DNA from: Longimicrobiales bacterium | GTDB taxonomy: Bacteria; Gemmatimonadota; Gemmatimonadetes; Longimicrobiales; RSA9 | Reading direction: 5' to 3' | NCBI GenBank assembly: GCA_035461765.1 | Contig: DATHUY010000147.1 | Location: forward strand, 1 to 64,000 | DNA length: 64,000 nucleotides | Part shown: in pieces, positions 8,279 through 17,329 of the stretch | How the letters are laid out: the number at the start of each line of letters is the position of its first letter | Numbering within the stretch: the first letter of the stretch is position 1 | Position numbers and translations under genes: made by a program | Notes under the pieces: model-generated | Database searches by the model: none | What the model was told of the DNA's origin: nothing | Seen by the model: the letters and a program-made list of their open reading frames with translations, nothing else

Positions 8279-9754
8279 CTAGTTGTCCAGCGCCGGCATC
8301 GGGCCGAATACGTCCGTGACCTCGAGGAATCGGATATCGCCGAGACCGAGGTCGCGTACCTGCTGCTCGATGACCTCGCGGTCACCGACCACGAAGATGG
8401 CTACATTCTCCGGATCGATGTACGCGCGCGCCACACGATGGACGTCACTGTCGGTGACGGCCAGCACGTTGGCTACATAGCGGTTGAAGTAGTCCGCCGG
8501 CAGCCCGTACTGCACCATCTCGGCGATGCGACCGGCGATGCCCGCGACGGACTGGAATCCGGCGGGATAGCGCATCGCGAGGAAGTTCCTGGCGCGATCG
8601 ATCTCGTCGGCGGGAATCGGTTCGTGCATGCGTCGGAGCTCACGCATGAACTCGGCGATGGCCGGCCCGGTCGACTGGGTCTGAACGGAAGCGGCTGCCG
8701 ACCATGGACCTGCCGACGGCAGCCAGGCGAAGCCGGAACGCGCGCCGTACGAGTAGCCCTTGTCCTCGCGCAGGTTCTGGTTCAGCCGCGACGTGAACGA
8801 GCCGCCCAGTATCACGTTCATCACCTCGAGCGCGAAGTAGTCGGCGGTGGAACGCGGCACACCGATGCGGCCCAGCTGCACGACCGACTGCGCCGAGCCG
8901 GGTTTGTCGACCAGGTAGATAGTGCGGCCGCTGACCTGCGTGGCGTCGGCAATGCGATCGTCGGGGACCGCGGCGCGCTCCCATGACCCGAACGCGTCTT
9001 CCAGCAGCCGTTCGGTCGCAGCGCGATCGATGTCGCCGACGACGATGGCCGTCACGTTGTTCGGCCGGTAGTACTGCCCGTGGAACGCACGCAGGTCGGT
9101 CGTCGTCATCGCGCGCAGCGACGCGACCGTGCCCGCGTCTTCCCTGCCGTACGGATGCGCCGTACCGTACAGTGTCTGGCTGAACAGGGCGCCGGCGATG
9201 GCACCCGGCTCATCATATCGGCGCACCAGCGACGTCAGTCGCTCCTCACGCAGACGATTCAGCTCCGCGTCGGGGAAATCGGGTCGCAATACTACATCGG
9301 CTGCGATCGCCAGCGCGTCGGGCAGGCGCTGTGACGGCGCGCGCAGGGACATGCTCGACGTGTGCGTACCGGCACCGACGCCGAAGCGCGCACCGAGCAT
9401 CTCGAACGCGTCGGCAATCTCCAGAGCGGAGCGTCCGGCGGCGCCCTCATCCAGCATCGCGGCAGTCATGCTCGCGACGCCGGGCGCCGCGGCATCGTCG
9501 CGTGTGGTCCCCGCCCCCACCAGCAGGTTCAGCTGCACGAGCGGAATGTCCCGTTTCTCCATGAGCAGCACGCGCATGCCGTTGTCGAGCGTGAACTCCT
9601 GCAGCGGTGGCAGCACCACCGCCGGAGCCTCGCCTACGGCCGGCCGCACGCTGCGGTCGGGTGTCTGCGCGGACGACGTCGTCGCATTCAGCAGCAGCGC
9701 GACCGCCACTCCGGCTGCCGCCAGTCCACGCCGGTTATCGATGATCGCGTTCAT
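8279..9754 (-). CDS. M16 family peptidase-like protein without HxxEH (non-catalytic partner)
   Basis: A 491-aa secreted protein with two M16 half-domains. The N-terminal signal ends near ATTSSAQ. The region where catalytic M16 enzymes have HxxEH reads VASMTAAMLDEGAAG, so the zinc-binding motif is missing. This is the usual pattern of the non-catalytic beta subunit of M16B heterodimers. It sits 57 bases downstream of the catalytic subunit gene on the same strand and has AAGGG at a proper distance before its ATG. It is expected to form a two-subunit periplasmic or surface protease with the upstream protein. Confidence 0.88.
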   Translation of the reverse strand: MNAIIDNRRGLAAAGVAVALLLNATTSSAQTPDRSVRPAVGEAPAVVLPPLQEFTLDNGMRVLLMEKRDIPLVQLNLLVGAGTTRDDAAAPGVASMTAAMLDEGAAGRSALEIADAFEMLGARFGVGAGTHTSSMSLRAPSQRLPDALAIAADVVLRPDFPDAELNRLREERLTSLVRRYDEPGAIAGALFSQTLYGTAHPYGREDAGTVASLRAMTTTDLRAFHGQYYRPNNVTAIVVGDIDRAATERLLEDAFGSWERAAVPDDRIADATQVSGRTIYLVDKPGSAQSVVQLGRIGVPRSTADYFALEVMNVILGGSFTSRLNQNLREDKGYSYGARSGFAWLPSAGPWSAAASVQTQSTGPAIAEFMRELRRMHEPIPADEIDRARNFLAMRYPAGFQSVAGIAGRIAEMVQYGLPADYFNRYVANVLAVTDSDVHRVARAYIDPENVAIFVVGDREVIEQQVRDLGLGDIRFLEVTDVFGPMPALDN

Positions 9755-9811
9755 ATCGAGCCCTTCAGTCGTTCGGTTTGGACCGCCAGCGCCTGCCGGC
9801 CGGCGGGATTC

Positions 9812-11221
9812 TCAGCCACGTGATTCCGGACTCAGCTGCAGATTCCCGGCAGGTACGATCCGGCTCTCCGGAATCGCGAGCTCCGCGCGCCCCTGCGGCA
9901 CGATGCTCAGCACCACGCGCCGGTCGGCGTCCAGGAAGCGACTCGCGGCGGCGCTCAGGTCCTGCGGGGTGAGCGAGCGGAAGCGTTGCAGATCCTGGTT
10001 GAAGTAGTCGGGTGTGCCCGTGTAGTAGAGGTACTCGTTCAGTTGATCCGCCTTCGCGGAGACCACCTCGAGCTGCTCCAGGAACGACACCTCGTACTGG
10101 TTGATGATGCGCTCCAGCTCGCGCGACTCCGGCGCCTCCGCCTTCACCTTTTCGATCTCCTCCAGAATCACGGCCTCGAGCTCCGCGAGCGTGCGGCCGG
10201 TGCGCGCGGTGGCGCTGATCTGGAATTCGCCACCGAGCTTGCCGCCGTTCTGGAAGGCGGACACGTCGTCGGCGATCTGCAGCTCGTAGACCAGTCTGCG
10301 GTACAGGCGCGAGTTCTTGCCACCCGCCAGCAGCCGTGACAGCGCGGTCATGGCTGCGTCGTCATCCCCGTAACTCGGCGCCGAGACCCACGACATGTAA
10401 AGTCGCGGAAGCTGCACGCGGTCCTCGAGCATGATCCGGCGCGTCGACTCGATCACGGGCGGAGTCGCCGTGGGTGCCGGCACGGGCTCGCCCGCCGGCA
10501 CGTCGGCGAACCACTTCTCCGCAAGCCGCCGCGCCTCCGCCAGGTCGATGTCGCCGGCAATCACGATGCTGGCATTGTTGGGCGCGTAATAGCGACGGAA
10601 GAAATTCACCACGTCCTCGTACGATGCGTTGCTCAGGTGATCCATGTATCCGATCACCGGCCACGAGTACGGATGCGACGCGGGATAGAGCGCCTCCGTC
10701 AGGAGCTGGCTCGCCAGACCGTACGGCCGGTTGTCATAGCTCTGGCGCCGCTCGTTCTTCACGACGTCGCGCTGGCCGTCGACGCTGGCGGGCGACATTG
10801 CGTCCAGCAGGTGGCCCATGCGGTCACTCTCGATATAGAGCGCCAGGTCCAGCGCGTTGCTCGAAAAAGACTGCATGTAGTTCGTGCGGTCACGCGACGT
10901 CGAGCCGTTCGGTGAGCCGCCCACTTCCTCGAACCACTCGTCGATCTTCCCTTCCGGCACGTTCTTCGACCCCTCGAACATGATGTGCTCGAAGAGGTGA
11001 GCGAAGCCGGTGCGGCCGGGCATCTCGCCACCGCTGCCGACGTGGTACCAGACGTTCGTCGCTATCGTCGGCGTGGTCGCATCGCGATGCAGGATCACCT
11101 GAAGGCCGTTCGGCAGCCGGAACTGCTCGTATTCGACACTGATGGTCTGTGCGGGTGCGCCGGCGGCGGCGGTCAGCACGAGGGCGGCCGCGAACAGCGG
11201 GGCGCGGGTGCGGATAAGCAT
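9812..11221 (-). CDS. M16 family zinc metalloprotease, catalytic subunit
   Basis: A 469-aa secreted protein. Signal peptide residues 1-25 (cleavage after GAPAQ). The zinc-binding HxxEH is HLFEH at residues 75-79, and the downstream Glu ligand lies in VVKNERRQSYDNRPYG. A second non-catalytic half follows after about residue 240. It belongs to the M16B processing-peptidase-like group, which cleaves peptides inside a closed chamber. First gene of a two-gene unit with the inactive partner. Confidence 0.92.
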   Translation of the reverse strand: MLIRTRAPLFAAALVLTAAAGAPAQTISVEYEQFRLPNGLQVILHRDATTPTIATNVWYHVGSGGEMPGRTGFAHLFEHIMFEGSKNVPEGKIDEWFEEVGGSPNGSTSRDRTNYMQSFSSNALDLALYIESDRMGHLLDAMSPASVDGQRDVVKNERRQSYDNRPYGLASQLLTEALYPASHPYSWPVIGYMDHLSNASYEDVVNFFRRYYAPNNASIVIAGDIDLAEARRLAEKWFADVPAGEPVPAPTATPPVIESTRRIMLEDRVQLPRLYMSWVSAPSYGDDDAAMTALSRLLAGGKNSRLYRRLVYELQIADDVSAFQNGGKLGGEFQISATARTGRTLAELEAVILEEIEKVKAEAPESRELERIINQYEVSFLEQLEVVSAKADQLNEYLYYTGTPDYFNQDLQRFRSLTPQDLSAAASRFLDADRRVVLSIVPQGRAELAIPESRIVPAGNLQLSPESRG

Positions 11222-11303
11222 GGGGTGCCTCGGGGTTTGTTGCTATCTGTTACCAGCGAAGGTCGCGCAACGCGGAGGCGTCTGCAAGTGGTCGGCGCTG
11301 GAC

Positions 11304-13040
11304 TCAGACCCGGCCGACCTTCGTCCTGCTGCTCGTGTCCACGGAGTATCGCTTGTGAAATGCACGCTCGTTCTCGGTGGTGCCAATGACGATGATCTCG
11401 GCATCCGGAGCGTCCGGCATCGGCATGTCGGGCGGCGGGTTCACGATCGTCTCACCACCGACCTCTACGGCCACCACGCTGCAGCCGGTCTTCTCTCTTA
11501 CCCGCGCCTCCTTGAGCGTCTTGCCCACGAGCTCCTTCGGTACCGGCCCGCGGAACACGTCCAGCCCCTCCGCGATCATGACGACATCATCCTGCTCGAG
11601 CAGGTTGAATACGGCGTTGGCCCCCATCGAGGCGTACGACATTACGAAGTCGGCGCCCGCGCGATGCAGCGTGGAGACGTTGCGTTCCAGGTTCGAGCGG
11701 CTTATCACCTGCATGTCCGGGCGCAGCCGGCGGCAGTAGATGGTGAGATATATGTTCGTCGCATCATCGCTCGTGGTTACGATGGCGGTCGGCGACTCAC
11801 GGATCCCCGCGGTCTCCAGCACCTGCAGATCCGCTGCATTGCCGACGATGGTGTTCGCGGGGTCCTTCACGCGTGTCGGTTCCTGCTCGACGATGCGATA
11901 GCTGATGCCGCGCTCGGCGAGGGAGCGCGCCGCGGCACGGCCTACGCGCCCGCCGCCGAGGATCAGAACGGGTACATCGGGCAGGTTGTAGATCGCGGTG
12001 AGCTCGGTAAACCGGGCCAGCTGCTCATCGGACCCCGCCAGCACGAGCACGGTGGTCGGTTCCAGCACCTTCTCCGGAAGCGGCATTTCGAAGCTGCCTC
12101 GCTCCCACAGGCCGACCACGGTCAGACCGGTGGCGGCCCGCAGCCAGCCGTCGGCCAGAGTCCGGCCGATCATGGGTGTCCCGCTGATGGGCGCCTCTGC
12201 GATCAGCAGGTCGCCGAACTGGCCGATCACGTTCGCACGCACATCGCCGGCGACGGTGCGCCGCGCCAGCGAGCGTCCCAGCATCTCGGTCAGCTGGAGG
12301 ACATGACTCGACCCCGCCAGCTCCAGGACGTCGATCGACTCGGTAGCGCGCGCGAACGAAACGATAGGCACCGTTTCGCTCACCTCGCGCACCGTGAACG
12401 AGATGTTCGAATTCATATAGTCGTCCGCGGTCGCGACGACGAGCGCGGCCGTGTCCGCTCGCATCCGCTCGTACGTTCGTACGTCGTCCCGCTCGCCCAC
12501 CATCACCGCCACGCCCTTGTCGAACAGATCCAGAGCCGTCGTGAGATCCGGCTCCAGCACGTAGTACGTCCGGCCGAACGACTTCAGGCGCTCGATCAGC
12601 GCGAGCGATACGGGATCGAAGTTCGTGAGGATGACGTGGTCCTTCATCCCGGCCGGCAGCTCGCGCGGCGCGCGCCGCTGGCGCTGCGCGTCCAGCCAGG
12701 GCGCATAGAAGAACTCGATGAACGTGAACGGCAGCACCACGAGCAGAAACATGACCCCGGAAACCAGTACCACCACGGAGAAGAGGCGGCCCAGATCGCT
12801 GTGGAACGTGATGTCGCCGAATCCCAGCGTCGACATCACGGTCAGCGTCCAGTAGAACCCCGTGATCCACGTATGCTCCGTACGGCCCTCGCCCTCCGTA
12901 AGCATGATCACGTGGAAGAGCACGGAATACGTCAGGATCATCGCCGCGAGCAGCAGCAGGAACTTGCTGAGCAGCCGGATGTTGCGGCGCTGCGCCCCGC
13001 TCTCCGTGATGGCTGCGAGCTGTGCCGGAAGGAACTTCAC
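11304..13040 (-). CDS. Potassium channel with two TrkA-N (RCK) domains
   Basis: A 578-aa membrane channel. Two transmembrane segments flank the pore loop, whose selectivity filter TLGFGD is at residues 71-76. After about residue 140 come two consecutive NAD-binding RCK domains (the second starts VPVLILGGGRVGRAAARSL) and a TrkA-C domain near the C-terminus. I start at GTG 13040 because the family normally begins with M-K-F-L-P-(A/S)-Q-L; the frame stays open to an ATG at 13127, adding 29 residues with no membrane or domain features. It lies downstream of nothing obvious and is divergent from the Spy-like gene. Confidence 0.88.
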   Translation of the reverse strand: MKFLPAQLAAITESGAQRRNIRLLSKFLLLLAAMILTYSVLFHVIMLTEGEGRTEHTWITGFYWTLTVMSTLGFGDITFHSDLGRLFSVVVLVSGVMFLLVVLPFTFIEFFYAPWLDAQRQRRAPRELPAGMKDHVILTNFDPVSLALIERLKSFGRTYYVLEPDLTTALDLFDKGVAVMVGERDDVRTYERMRADTAALVVATADDYMNSNISFTVREVSETVPIVSFARATESIDVLELAGSSHVLQLTEMLGRSLARRTVAGDVRANVIGQFGDLLIAEAPISGTPMIGRTLADGWLRAATGLTVVGLWERGSFEMPLPEKVLEPTTVLVLAGSDEQLARFTELTAIYNLPDVPVLILGGGRVGRAAARSLAERGISYRIVEQEPTRVKDPANTIVGNAADLQVLETAGIRESPTAIVTTSDDATNIYLTIYCRRLRPDMQVISRSNLERNVSTLHRAGADFVMSYASMGANAVFNLLEQDDVVMIAEGLDVFRGPVPKELVGKTLKEARVREKTGCSVVAVEVGGETIVNPPPDMPMPDAPDAEIIVIGTTENERAFHKRYSVDTSSRTKVGRV

Positions 13041-13286
13041 GTGATGGATTCCGCGGCGGCAGGTATCGGACTCATGGCCGCACAATACGTTTCCCGCGCT
13101 TTGAGGTCCAGCATGCCCGGCCGGCATTTCCGGACAATGGCTTCGCTGCCGGTCACCATCCCCCGCGCCGGCGGGCCGCTCCGCGTCGGCGCGCGCCCAA
13201 CGAAATGCCCGCGCCGGGTGTCCTTGTGGATGAGCGCCGGGCGATCATCGTCATGGCGCGCCACCCCACCACCGATGGAGCATCGT

Positions 13287-13775
13287 ATGAAGAATGGACG
13301 TTCACTGGCGCTTGCACTGGCCGTCTTCGTGCTGGCACCGCTTCCCCTGCTGGCGCAGGGCGGAGGACAGGGCGGCCGCGGCGGCATGGGCGGCGGCGCC
13401 ATGTCGGCCCGGCTGCTGATCGATCAGGGATCGGTCGAGTACCTTGTAACGAAGGCAGACCATCTCGGTCTGACGGCGGAGCAGAAGACCGGGCTGGAGG
13501 CGATCGGCGCAAGATGGTCCGCGACGACGAAGGAGTCACGCGAGCAGATTCGGACCAGGCTGCCTCAGCCCGGACAGGCTGCGGGCGGCAACCGCGAGGA
13601 GATGATGCAGCGGCTTCAGGAAATGCGGCCGTTCGCCGAAAAAGTGGACGAGGAAGACCGGAAGTCACTCGCGGGGGCGCTCGCGCTTCTCAACGAGGAG
13701 CAGCAGACGAAAGCGAAGGCGCTCATCGAGGAGCGCCGTCAGAACGCACGGCCGCGCCGTGGCGGCGGTGCGTGA
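13287..13775 (+). CDS. Spy/CpxP-like periplasmic protein
   Basis: A 162-aa secreted protein. A signal peptide (residues 1-24, ending LLAQ) is followed by a Gly-rich run and then an alpha-helical region containing LGLTAEQKTGLEAI, which fits the LTxxQ repeat pattern of Spy/CpxP chaperone-like proteins, and later ALLNEEQQTKAKALI. The role would be periplasmic protein quality control or metal sensing, by family analogy. The start is ATG 13287, six bases after GGAG; the ATG at 13275 overlaps that site. The open frame extends far upstream but only as a shadow of the channel gene. Confidence 0.65.
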   Translation: MKNGRSLALALAVFVLAPLPLLAQGGGQGGRGGMGGGAMSARLLIDQGSVEYLVTKADHLGLTAEQKTGLEAIGARWSATTKESREQIRTRLPQPGQAAGGNREEMMQRLQEMRPFAEKVDEEDRKSLAGALALLNEEQQTKAKALIEERRQNARPRRGGGA

Positions 13776-13817
13776 TCTGTCCGGCCCGGCTCGACGCCGG
13801 AGGCCGTGAACCGGAAG

Positions 13818-13849
13818 GGAGCGCCGTCGACGCAGGTCCGCGGCGCTCC
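13818..13849. terminator. Hairpin after the Spy-like gene
   Basis: GGAGCGCCG at 13818-13826 pairs with CGGCGCTCC at 13841-13849, a 9-bp stem about 40 bases after the stop. No T run follows. Confidence 0.5.
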
Positions 13850-13957
13850 TGTCGCATACTCCACCCCTGCCGGATCCGATCCGGCTCGCATCCCCACCGC
13901 CCCCTTCTTATTGTCCACGAAATCGTACTGCTGTCGATTCATCCTTCGAGGAGAATA

Positions 13958-15034
13958 ATGTCTCATCGCAGAATCGTCCTGCTCGCGGCCGCTGTCGGCC
14001 TCCTGTCCGCCTGCGCGCCCGCGGCGCCGGCACCCGCCGCGACGCCCGCCCCGGCCGGGGGCGGCTTCGGCATGGTCATTCACGGAGGCGCCGGCACCAT
14101 CACACGCGCCACCATGACCGACGAGATGGAGGCACAGTTCCGCGCGGTCCTCGAGCAGGCTCTGCGAACAGGACACGGCATCCTCGAGAGCGGCGGCTCC
14201 AGCCTCGACGCCGTGGAGGCAACCGTCCGCGTCATGGAGGATTCACCCATCTTCAACGCCGGCCGGGGCGCCGTATTCACCAGCGAGGGCAGGAACGAGC
14301 TCGATGCAGCCATCATGGACGGCCGCACGCTCCAGGCCGGCGCCGTCGCCGGCATCACACGGGTCAAGAGCCCCATCTCGCTGGCCCGCGCCGTCATGGA
14401 GAAGTCCCCGCACGTCATGATGATCCGCGACGGCGCCGAAGCCTTCGCCCGAGAACAGGGGCACGAGATGGTGCCCGAAAGCTACTTCTTCACGGAAAAT
14501 CGCTGGAACGCTCTGCGCCGCGCCCTGGAGGCCGAAGGCCGGCCCATGCCGGCCCGACCCGCAGGAACCCCACCGCCGCAGGGTGAGCTGCCGCTCCACG
14601 AGGATGACAGTGACCGGAAGTTCGGAACCGTCGGCGCCGTCGCCCTCGACCGCCATGGCAACCTCGCCGCCGCCACGTCCACCGGCGGCATGACCAACAA
14701 GCGCTTTGGCCGCGTCGGCGACGTTCCCATCATCGGAGCGGGCACCTACGCCAACGCGCAGTGCGCCGTGTCCGCCACCGGCCACGGTGAGTTCTTCATT
14801 CGCAACATCGTCGCCTACGACATCTGTGCCCGCATGACCTACACCGGCGTTTCCCTCGACCGCGCCGCCCACCAGGTCGTGATGGAGCGCCTCGTCGAGC
14901 AGGGCGGCGACGGCGGCGTCATCGCCATGGACGCAGCCGGCAACCACACCATGACATTCAATTCGGAGGGGATGTATCGCGGTCACATCGACGCACAGGG
15001 CCGCGTCACCGTCGCGATCTATCGGGATGACTGA
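13958..15034 (+). CDS. Isoaspartyl peptidase/L-asparaginase (type 2, Ntn hydrolase) lipoprotein
   Basis: A 358-aa Ntn-hydrolase precursor that would self-cleave before Thr224 (KFGTVGAVALD) to give alpha and beta subunits and then hydrolyse asparagine or isoaspartyl dipeptides. HGGAGTI near residue 45 and NAGRGAVFT are family signatures, and TSTGGMTNKRFGRVGD is the substrate-binding loop. The N-terminus is a lipoprotein signal (GLLSAC), so the enzyme is exported. The ATG is preceded by CGAGGAGA at the right spacing. Length is typical. Confidence 0.92.
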   Translation: MSHRRIVLLAAAVGLLSACAPAAPAPAATPAPAGGGFGMVIHGGAGTITRATMTDEMEAQFRAVLEQALRTGHGILESGGSSLDAVEATVRVMEDSPIFNAGRGAVFTSEGRNELDAAIMDGRTLQAGAVAGITRVKSPISLARAVMEKSPHVMMIRDGAEAFAREQGHEMVPESYFFTENRWNALRRALEAEGRPMPARPAGTPPPQGELPLHEDDSDRKFGTVGAVALDRHGNLAAATSTGGMTNKRFGRVGDVPIIGAGTYANAQCAVSATGHGEFFIRNIVAYDICARMTYTGVSLDRAAHQVVMERLVEQGGDGGVIAMDAAGNHTMTFNSEGMYRGHIDAQGRVTVAIYRDD

Positions 15035-15055
15035 GCGGTGCGGGATACCCGCTCA
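15032..15055. terminator. Short hairpin between convergent genes
   Basis: TGAGCGG at 15032-15038, overlapping the asparaginase stop codon, pairs with CCGCTCA at 15049-15055. It lies before the end of the convergent gene at 15088. Only 7 bp and no T tract. Confidence 0.35.
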
Positions 15056-15087
15056 AGCCCATAACGACTGATCAGAACGGGATCGAC

Positions 15088-15309
15088 TCAGGCTTCCACG
15101 TCGAACGACACGAGGCCCGGGTCGATCTCCTCCACTCCGCCATCCGCACGCCGGACCACCAGGCGGGCCAGGCCCTCGTCCCGGCACACCGCGACGGCGG
15201 CACGAACCGCCTGGCTCTCCGTCGGAAACTCGACGAGCGCCCGCAGGCCATGCCGCAGTACCCAGCCACTTCCCCCCTGTACCACCTCGTAGAGCGCCTG
15301 CTCGTGCAT
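15088..15309 (-). CDS. DUF2188-like small protein
   Basis: A 73-aa protein whose pattern (YEVVQGGSGWVLRHG, FPTESQAVRAAVAVCRDEG, LVVRRADGGVEEI) matches DUF2188: a beta-hairpin with a conserved Trp, an alpha-helix beginning with a Ser/Thr-rich cap, and a final strand. Function unknown. ATG 15309 has AGGAG seven bases upstream; a GTG immediately before it is in frame. Convergent with the asparaginase gene. Confidence 0.65.
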   Translation of the reverse strand: MHEQALYEVVQGGSGWVLRHGLRALVEFPTESQAVRAAVAVCRDEGLARLVVRRADGGVEEIDPGLVSFDVEA

Positions 15310-15557
15310 CACCCTGCTCCTGCTCAGTGTTACGCAGGGAATTTGTATTGAAAGAACGGTGCCAACTCAAACGCATGTTTCACGATGGCGCACGGGAGGG
15401 ACGGCCGACTGTCCTGAAACGCGGTCGCACCGCGCTCACGGCCGGACGCTTAACCTTCGTAAAGGTCGGTCCGACATACGTTTAGGGAATAGAGGCCGGA
15501 CGGCACGCAACTCGCCTTTCACCACCGGCGATGGGACTCTCACGAAAGGGGGTTCGC

Positions 15558-15737
15558 GTGCTTGGGGATCTTTATCTGGCGCGCTTCGGCAGCGGGTTCG
15601 CAGCCTACATGGCGCTGCAGCGGGCGCTGATCACGAGATGGGTAGCGCGAGGGGGGACGGAGCAGAGCTGGTGCGAGCGCATGGCTCCGCTGTTTCGTCG
15701 CCGGTATGGCTGGCTGGGCTGGGAGTCGGGCCGGTAG
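15558..15737 (+). CDS. Possible small basic protein
   Basis: A 59-residue frame starting at GTG 15558 with AAAGGGGG at 15545-15552, five bases upstream. An ATG at 15531 extends it by nine residues but has no ribosome site. The product has an aromatic/hydrophobic middle (DLYLARFGSGFAAYMALQRALI) and a basic C-terminal tail (FRRRYGWLGW). I do not recognise it. It ends just before the convergent TPR gene. It could be a chance frame. Confidence 0.35.
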   Translation: MLGDLYLARFGSGFAAYMALQRALITRWVARGGTEQSWCERMAPLFRRRYGWLGWESGR

Positions 15738-15759
15738 GCAGGGCCGTGATGAGTTGCGA

Positions 15760-16635
15760 TCACGCGGGCTGGAGCGAATCGAGGCGCAGCTGGAGGGTGT
15801 CGGCTTCGAGGGCTGCACCGATCTCGATGGCGACGCGAAGGCCGGCCTGAAAAAAGTTGCGGGCGCTGTCGGCCTGCTGCTGGACGACGGCGATGTCGCC
15901 CATGAGGCGCAGGCATTCGAGACGGCGCCACTGGTTGCTGGTATTGCCGAAGTAGCCGAGTGCGGCGCTGGCCAGGTCCTGGGCGCGGTCGATGTCGCCG
16001 CGTCGCAGGTAGGACTCGGCGAGGTTGATTCGGACGATGCCGAGGAGGTCGAGGTCCATGAGCTCTCGGGCAAGCCCTTCGGCACGGTCCAGGACAGGAT
16101 GGGCGACGGCATCGGCCCGCCGGTCCAGTGCGGCTCGACCGTAGTTGTTGAGCGCGAACACCACACCGCGCCTGTAGCCGCCCGCCTGAAAACACTGGAA
16201 AGACTCGACGAAGCAGTCCTCGGCGTGGTTGAACTCGCCCCGTATGGCGGCGATCGAGCCGAGGTTCTGGAGGGCGATGCCACGGATGCGGAGGTCGTCG
16301 GAAATCGTGAGCATCTCATCATAGAGACCCCGGGCACGGTCCAGGTCGCCCTGACTCTGATAAACGGCCGCCTCTGCATTCAGGGCCTCGGCCAGAAGGA
16401 TGTCGAAGCCGAGGGCGCGGGCCTGCGCTGCGCTTTCGCGCGCGCAAGTCAGGGATTCCTCCCATTCGCAATGCGTACGGAGTACGTCCGCCTGGCGGCG
16501 CAGGGCCTCGATACGGGGACGCGGATCATCCACGTCCATCGCCGCCGCCTGGCGATACGAATCCAGCGCGCGGTCGAGGACTCCGCCCGTTTCGTAACGC
16601 AGGCCCTCCTCGATCAGTTCTCTCGGCGTCGGCAT
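15760..16635 (-). CDS. Tetratricopeptide-repeat protein
   Basis: A predicted 291-aa soluble protein made almost entirely of TPR-like helical pairs, visible as repeated A/G/Y patterns (LDRALDSYRQAAAMDVDDP, LNAEAAVYQSQGDLDRARGLYDEM, IALQNLGSIAAIRGEFNHAEDCF, INLAESYLRRGDIDRAQDLASAAL). No signal peptide and no enzymatic or DNA-binding domain can be seen; it probably serves as a protein-interaction scaffold. It resembles the TPR part of transcriptional regulators such as the large gene at 48122. The ATG at 16635 is the best start for domain length; ATG 16686 would overlap the divergent lipoprotein start. Confidence 0.7.
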   Translation of the reverse strand: MPTPRELIEEGLRYETGGVLDRALDSYRQAAAMDVDDPRPRIEALRRQADVLRTHCEWEESLTCARESAAQARALGFDILLAEALNAEAAVYQSQGDLDRARGLYDEMLTISDDLRIRGIALQNLGSIAAIRGEFNHAEDCFVESFQCFQAGGYRRGVVFALNNYGRAALDRRADAVAHPVLDRAEGLARELMDLDLLGIVRINLAESYLRRGDIDRAQDLASAALGYFGNTSNQWRRLECLRLMGDIAVVQQQADSARNFFQAGLRVAIEIGAALEADTLQLRLDSLQPA

Positions 16636-16684
16636 AGGTGTTGCTTCTGATCCAGAATAACCGGACAAATGAGGAGCGTGATCC

Positions 16685-17200
16685 ATGAGACGTTCAAGGT
16701 GTGTGCCGCTGGCTCTTGTCGTTGCCGCGAGCGGATTCCTGGCGGCGTGCGACCGGGATCCGGCCGCCGATCCGACGGGCCAGACGGAATACGTGCAGGT
16801 GGATTCACGCGGACTCCTCTCGGCGTGCGCAGTGGCGCCGTCCGCGAAGGCCAGTGCCGTGATCGGAGCTGCGGGCGGATCGGTCAGCGCCGGTGGCGTG
16901 ACGTTCACCGTACCGGAGGGCGCCGTCCCCGGACCGACCGAGTTCCGGGTGCACGTACCGTCTTCGCAGTACGCGGAAGTGAACATCCAGGCGAACGGGC
17001 AGGAGCACTATCAGTTCCAATCCCCCGTAGTCGTTTCAATGGACTACAGCCGCTGCACAGCATCGGGGCCGCTCGCCGTCTGGCACATCGACCCCGTCAC
17101 GAAGGCATTGCTGGAGAACATGGGCGGCGTAAACGACGCCCAGAACCGGCGGATGATCTTCTCGACCATGCACCTGTCCGGGTACGCCATCGCCAACTAG
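16685..17200 (+). CDS. Secreted lipoprotein with ZU5-like domain
   Basis: A 171-aa protein. Residues 1-22 form a signal with lipobox FLAAC. Residues about 55-110 (VIGAAGGSVSAGGVTFTVPEGAVPGPTEF) are the start of a ZU5-like beta-sandwich, where AGG and VPxGA are hallmarks. The C-terminal part continues the sandwich and ends near MHLSGYAIAN. Such proteins in these bacteria are surface or periplasmic lipoproteins of unknown role. GAGGAG lies eight bases upstream of the ATG. A clear terminator follows. Confidence 0.75.
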   Translation: MRRSRCVPLALVVAASGFLAACDRDPAADPTGQTEYVQVDSRGLLSACAVAPSAKASAVIGAAGGSVSAGGVTFTVPEGAVPGPTEFRVHVPSSQYAEVNIQANGQEHYQFQSPVVVSMDYSRCTASGPLAVWHIDPVTKALLENMGGVNDAQNRRMIFSTMHLSGYAIAN

Positions 17201-17223
17201 ACGTGCGTGAGAGTAGGGGAATC

Positions 17224-17254
17224 AGAGCGGGGGCGGAAGCGCCCTCGCTCTTTT
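17224..17254 (+). terminator. Rho-independent terminator
   Basis: AGAGCGGGGGCG, a short loop GAAG, then CGCCCTCGCTCT running into TTTT: an intrinsic terminator about 25 bases after the stop of the ZU5-like lipoprotein gene. Confidence 0.75.
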
Positions 17255-17329
17255 CCTATGTCGGCCTGAACGCCCCGGCGTTCCGGCAAGCGCCGGACCG
17301 CCCGGGTTCCGATTGACTGCGAGACGGTT

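Noticed and set aside
7649-8986. 445-aa plus-strand frame
   Set aside because: Antisense to DUF5715 and M16 genes; no domain or start signal.
11142-13775. 877-aa plus-strand frame over the potassium channel
   Set aside because: Only its last 162 codons (from 13287) form a real protein with signal peptide; the rest is antisense to the channel gene.
13022-13957. In-frame upstream extension of the asparaginase gene
   Set aside because: The extension overlaps the Spy-like gene, is Arg-rich with no domain, and the lipoprotein signal and strong ribosome site place the start at 13958.
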